This document shows positions 14,978 through 17,912 of a stretch of 17,912 bases of DNA, in pieces. Source of the stretch: an uncultured Bacillaceae bacterium (lineage in GTDB: Bacteria > Bacillota > Bacilli > Bacillales > Alkalibacillaceae); the NCBI GenBank assembly GCA_937983065.1, contig CALKAL010000117.1:1-17912 (forward strand), read 5' to 3'. The notes under the pieces are model-generated. The model had not been told where the DNA came from, ran no database searches, and worked only from the letters and a program-made list of their open reading frames with translations. The first letter of the stretch is position 1. Each line of letters starts with the position of its first letter. The translations under genes and the position numbers were made by a program.

Positions 14978-16369
14978 TCAATTTATTTTTTTAGTTAAAT
15001 ACTTTTTCCAGTCATCTTTACTCATCGGTTTACTAAAGAAAAAGCCTTGGAAAATTTCACAGCCATACCCTTCAATAATCTCTAAATGCTCCTGCTTTTC
15101 AATCCCTTCAGCAACAACATCTAAGTTCAAGTCTTTCGCTAATTGAATAATCGTTTGGCAAATCTTCTGGTCAACTTGACTTTCTAATATGTCTTGGATA
15201 AACGTTTGATCGAGCTTAATCATATCGACAGGTAAATGTTTTAAATAATTTAATGATGAGTAATTCGTTCCAAAATCATCAATCGAAATGCGAATGCCAA
15301 GATTTTTTAACTGCACGATATTCATCACAACACCGTCTAAATTTTCAATGAGAGAGGTTTCAGTAATTTCGATAGATAAATTTTTCGGATCAAAATTGGC
15401 TTTGTTTAATAAATATTCCATGCGACTTACATAATTATCTTTAGAAATATGATGCGCAGAAACATTGATTGACAAAACGATTGGGCGACCAATTTCTTTA
15501 ATAATTTTACTCATATCTTTCATCGCCTGGTAGCTTACCGCCTCGTCCAATTTTTGAATCAACCCGTAGCGCTCAGCCGCACCGATAAAATAATACGGTG
15601 AAACAATTCCTTCTTCAGGATGTTTCCAACGTGCCAATGCTTCTACGCCATAAATCTCCTTATTACCACCATAAATAATAGGTTGATAATACGGGATAAA
15701 CTCTCCAAGATTAATGCCGTTTTTAATTGAAAGGATAAACTGGTTCGTCGTATAGTCAGATGATTTTACTAAATCTCTCGTGTCAAAGTATGATGCGTCA
15801 TTATCTAATGTTTTAAAGTCAATTTCCGTTTGTCTATAGTTTGAAATGATAAGAGATATTAACTGGTGGTACGAAAAAACGATTTCTAGTTCCTTTGCAG
15901 ACGGTCTTTTTGCCTTTTTTGAATACATCGCTAGAACAGCAACGACTTGTTTATTACTTGGTGAGAAGATAGGCACTGCCCAGCTCGAGCTCAGACCAAG
16001 CTTTCTGAGGACATTATTATGTTGCTCCCACGTTGGTTCGGTATCGAGATCTTCCAAAATAATGAGTTCTTTACTAACGACTGCAGCCCCGCAAGTTCCT
16101 AATCCATCATTCACGTCTAATTTCATCAATTCTTTTAATGAATCGGAAGGTAAGCTGTAGGCAATACTATCAACAAATTCCGTTCCTTTATTGTTTAAAA
16201 TCATCATCGTGCTGTACGTATCCTTCATCTTCTCTTCAAAAAATTTCAACGCTTGAACGAGAACAAACTTAAAAGGAACTCCTTCACTTATAAATTGTGT
16301 GATAAATCGATAACCATCGACAAACTCTTCATCAGTCAGGACCTTATTTTTCGTTGTGTTACTCACCAT
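14978..16369 (-). CDS. GAF-EAL cyclic-di-GMP phosphodiesterase
   Basis: A 463-aa soluble protein. Residues of about 15-175 form a GAF-type sensor (GLGTCGAAVVSKELIILED and SSWAVPIFSPSNKQVVAVLA). Residues of about 210-460 form an EAL domain. The catalytic set looks intact: EALARWKHP (Glu243), Asn302 in INVSAHH, EITETSL (Glu334/Glu337), DDFGTNYSSL (364-373, loop 6), Lys385 in IKLD, VAEGIE (Glu421) and FQGFFFSKP (Gln441). It should hydrolyse c-di-GMP to pGpG, lowering the signal that favours biofilm over motility. There is no GGDEF domain. A strong AAAGGAGG precedes the ATG. It lies downstream of, and in the same direction as, the candidate signalling-peptide gene, with a terminator between, so partial read-through is possible. 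Confidence 0.92.
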   Translation of the reverse strand: MVSNTTKNKVLTDEEFVDGYRFITQFISEGVPFKFVLVQALKFFEEKMKDTYSTMMILNNKGTEFVDSIAYSLPSDSLKELMKLDVNDGLGTCGAAVVSKELIILEDLDTEPTWEQHNNVLRKLGLSSSWAVPIFSPSNKQVVAVLAMYSKKAKRPSAKELEIVFSYHQLISLIISNYRQTEIDFKTLDNDASYFDTRDLVKSSDYTTNQFILSIKNGINLGEFIPYYQPIIYGGNKEIYGVEALARWKHPEEGIVSPYYFIGAAERYGLIQKLDEAVSYQAMKDMSKIIKEIGRPIVLSINVSAHHISKDNYVSRMEYLLNKANFDPKNLSIEITETSLIENLDGVVMNIVQLKNLGIRISIDDFGTNYSSLNYLKHLPVDMIKLDQTFIQDILESQVDQKICQTIIQLAKDLNLDVVAEGIEKQEHLEIIEGYGCEIFQGFFFSKPMSKDDWKKYLTKKIN

Positions 16370-16504
16370 TTACTTGAACCTCCTTTCATTAAACAAAATT
16401 CGACAGTTTATTTAAAAAATATATAGGCATAGTTTGAATTCATCGCCTAAAGGGAAACTCTATTATATTAAATTTATGATATAATCTATTTCAAGAAACT
16501 TTTT

Positions 16505-16536
16505 GAAAAAAAGGCTACCAACATTGATTGGTAGCC
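16505..16536 (-). terminator. Terminator of the signalling-peptide gene
   Basis: A perfect 9-bp stem, GGCTACCAA (16513-16521) with TTGGTAGCC (16528-16536), loop CATTGA. Seven T follow on the minus strand. It lies 50 nt past the peptide stop and 136 nt before the EAL start. Confidence 0.9.
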
Positions 16537-16585
16537 AAAATGAGGTTATAGGGTATCGTCATAATAAGTAAGTAATACAATCAGA

Positions 16586-16738
16586 TTAAATCAGTGGGCC
16601 AATATCCTTGTGGCCACCCTTGTAAGCATTGGTGCCATACTCTCCAGCCAAATCTAAATCACCTTCAGCAGTTTGAGAGAACCCAATACCTACAGTGAGA
16701 ATGAAGATAGTAAGTGCGCCAACTAAAAACTTTTTCAT
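16586..16738 (-). CDS. Candidate secreted signalling pre-peptide (PapR/NprX/Phr-like), 50 aa
   Basis: A short ORF of 50 codons with a near-perfect Shine-Dalgarno (CGGAGGTG, 16746-16753, 7 nt before ATG) and a dedicated terminator. Residues 1-20 (MKKFLVGALTIFILTVGIGF) form a classic Sec signal: two Lys, then a hydrophobic core. A cleavage site is plausible near Ser21 or Ala24. The rest is a polar linker (EGDLDLAGEYGT) ending in NAYKGGHKDIGPLI. Pre-peptides of PlcR (PapR), NprR (NprX) and Rap (Phr) systems have this size and layout, with the active peptide cut from the C-terminus. The divergent neighbour is an RNPP-type regulator, which makes this its probable cognate signal. No homologue is recognised by sequence alone; the mature peptide is unknown. 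Confidence 0.75.
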   Translation of the reverse strand: MKKFLVGALTIFILTVGIGFSQTAEGDLDLAGEYGTNAYKGGHKDIGPLI

Positions 16739-16925
16739 AGATTAACACCTCCGATTCATTGATTTAATAGTATATTATCACGTTTGCAAGATTGATGTAT
16801 TTGCGATTTAAGCCCGTTTCAGCGGAAAAATCTATGTTTTCTTTCATTTTTCTCGGTTTTTCTAAAAAAATATAAACATTGGAATATTATTTTATAAATT
16901 TTACCAGAAATTGAGGTGAGTTCCT
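16739..16925. promoter_or_regulatory. Divergent promoter region of peptide and regulator genes
   Basis: A 187-bp AT-rich region between the divergent pre-peptide and HTH-TPR genes. I find no strong consensus sigma-A promoter facing the peptide: a TTGCAA (16784-16789) lies too close to the -10-like TATACT/TAATAT. This would fit an activator-dependent promoter. A near-direct repeat, TTTGCAA (16783-16789) and TTTGCGA (16800-16806), is 17 bp apart and is a possible operator half-site pair. Tentative. Confidence 0.35.
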
Positions 16926-17834
16926 ATGGAAAACGCTCTTGAAGAGATAGGTAAACGAATCTATGAATTGAGAGTACATCTAAACATGACTCAGAAAGAA
17001 CTGTGCGAAGGTATTTGTACACAAGCGTATATTAGTAAAATTGAAAATGGTTCTCTTGCTATAGCTGCAGATATTTTATTCCAAATAGCTGAACGATTAG
17101 GTGTTGACATAAACTACTTTTATGACTCCACAAACATCGATCGTATGGATTATCTCTCGGAAGTGGAGCACCAAGCACGTGATTTAGTAAATAAAAGAAA
17201 GTTCCGTGCTCTGTATGAACTAATCCTAAGAGAAGAAAAAACTCCACTTATGTATAATAAGAAATTTAAGCAATTCATTTTATGGAAAAAAGCATTATGT
17301 GAGAGATACGTAAATAATGACACTGTTAAAGCTCTTGAATTAATGAATCAAGCATTAGCGATTTCAAGTACAACGAAAAAAACTTATTCTGAACGTGAAA
17401 TTGAAATTTTATTAACCATCGCTCATCTATATATAGACCTAGAGCAATTTCATAAAGCTATAAAAAAATATGAGCATATTATGATTATTACTAATAAAAT
17501 CCCTTATATTAAAAATAACAATTTAAAAATTAGTTTGTATTATAACTTATCCCGTGTTCATTTATTCTTAGATAACTTAGATGAAGCTATAAAATATGCT
17601 AAATTAGGAATTAACATTTGTATAAGGACACAATCGCTATTTGGACTTGGGTATTTGTACTTCGTTTTAGGTAGAGCTTACGAAGATAAACACAATTACG
17701 AAAATGCATTAGAAAGCTTCAATAAAGCGAAATACATTTTCGAATTAACTGAAAACGAAAATCTTTCAATAAAAACATTATACAATATTCAAGATGTAGA
17801 AAATAGTATTATTGATTATAAAATTCGAGAATAA
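16926..17834 (+). CDS. RNPP-type HTH-TPR transcriptional regulator (PlcR/NprR-like)
   Basis: A 302-aa protein. Residues 8-66 are an XRE-type helix-turn-helix (IGKRIYELRVHLNMTQKELC, then ISKIENGSLAIAADILFQIA). Residues of about 80-295 are all-helical with recognisable TPR units: about 133-150, 160-187 (AHLYIDLEQFHKAIKKYEHI), 203-230 (YYNLSRVHLFLDNLDEAIKY) and 243-272 (YFVLGRAYEDKHNYENALESFNKA). HTH plus a five-repeat TPR with no extra catalytic domain and a length near 300 aa is the build of PlcR, which binds a re-imported C-terminal peptide in its TPR groove. It probably controls the divergent peptide gene and perhaps others. Its RBS is GAGGTGAG, 5 nt before ATG. The receptor role is inferred from domain layout and context. 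Confidence 0.85.
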   Translation: MENALEEIGKRIYELRVHLNMTQKELCEGICTQAYISKIENGSLAIAADILFQIAERLGVDINYFYDSTNIDRMDYLSEVEHQARDLVNKRKFRALYELILREEKTPLMYNKKFKQFILWKKALCERYVNNDTVKALELMNQALAISSTTKKTYSEREIEILLTIAHLYIDLEQFHKAIKKYEHIMIITNKIPYIKNNNLKISLYYNLSRVHLFLDNLDEAIKYAKLGINICIRTQSLFGLGYLYFVLGRAYEDKHNYENALESFNKAKYIFELTENENLSIKTLYNIQDVENSIIDYKIRE

Positions 17835-17840
17835 GATAAA

Positions 17841-17912
17841 CCGCCTATTTTATATACCTTTTCATACAAATAAGGTGATTATTCGTATGAAAAAAGAACT
17901 AAAAATAGGCGG
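17841..17912. repeat. 72-bp near-perfect palindrome at the right edge
   Basis: The outer arms CCGCCTATTTT (17841-17851) and AAAATAGGCGG (17902-17912) are perfect inverted repeats. The inner arms (TTTTCATACAAATAA, 17859-17873, and TTATTCGTATGAAAA, 17879-17893) pair with one mismatch. The arms together span about 35 nt each side with a short unmatched middle. It begins 6 nt after the regulator stop and ends exactly at the window edge. It may be a small MITE-like element, a mobile-element end, or an RNA hairpin covering the next gene's start. Confidence 0.75.
17887..17912 (+). CDS. Possible start of a further gene (truncated by window edge)
   Basis: AAGGTGATT (17872-17880) is a usable Shine-Dalgarno, 6 nt before an ATG at 17887 that reads MKKELKIG before the window ends. 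It would be the next gene downstream of the regulator, possibly co-transcribed. The start lies inside the palindrome, so its translation could be blocked by the hairpin. Only eight codons are visible, so no function can be given. Confidence 0.35.

Noticed and set aside
16430..16470. Sigma-D (flagellar) promoter for the EAL gene
   Set aside because: A GCCTATAT resembling the sigma-D -10 is present on the minus strand, but no TAAA lies 15 bp upstream of it.
17841..17912. Palindrome as an ordinary terminator of the regulator gene
   Set aside because: The outer stem closes without a T tract visible in the window, and the structure contains an RBS-ATG of a probable next gene.

Overview
The window looks like chromosomal DNA of a low-GC, endospore-forming member of the Bacillaceae. 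The evidence is a CotF-type spore coat gene, a Bacillus-type Pho regulon promoter, GGAGG-type ribosome binding sites throughout, and short intergenic regions closed by T-tailed hairpins. Several exported proteins have very acidic Asp/Glu/Ser linkers (PstS, the deacetylase). This hints at a halophilic or alkaliphilic relative, but that is inference and I do not name a species.

Layout. Positions 7-1406 (minus) hold a translationally coupled DUF1700/HAAS - DUF4097 pair. Divergent from it is a CotF-family coat protein (1512-2135, plus). Two minus-strand genes follow: a membrane-anchored NodB polysaccharide deacetylase with a large cytosolic N-terminal part (2176-3777) and a coiled-coil protein of unknown function (3850-4770). 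A 466-bp intergenic region leads to an MFS transporter (5237-6439) with a strong terminator. The next 414-bp gap carries a degenerate 20-bp tandem repeat and then a textbook PHO box (four TTTACA-type repeats at exact 11-bp spacing).

The PHO box drives the complete high-affinity phosphate operon pstS-pstC-pstA-pstB-phoU (6854-11328). A hairpin between pstS and pstC probably sets the excess of binding protein over permease. Convergent to this operon is a divergent MurE-like Mur ligase. Further minus-strand genes each appear to have their own terminator: an SRPBCC protein, a pterin-carbinolamine-dehydratase homologue with an altered catalytic motif, a DUF3784-like membrane protein and a GAF-EAL c-di-GMP phosphodiesterase.

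The most interesting part is the right end. A 302-aa HTH+TPR regulator of the RNPP type (PlcR/NprR-like; 16926-17834, plus) is divergent from an unlisted 50-aa ORF (16586-16738, minus). That ORF has a strong Shine-Dalgarno, a Sec-type signal peptide and a short C-terminal tail, the anatomy of a PapR/NprX/Phr quorum-sensing pre-peptide. It has its own terminator and lies directly upstream of, and co-directional with, the EAL gene. This suggests a peptide quorum-sensing cassette that may be wired to c-di-GMP turnover. The window ends inside or at the edge of a 72-bp near-perfect palindrome that overlaps the RBS and start codon of a further, truncated gene.
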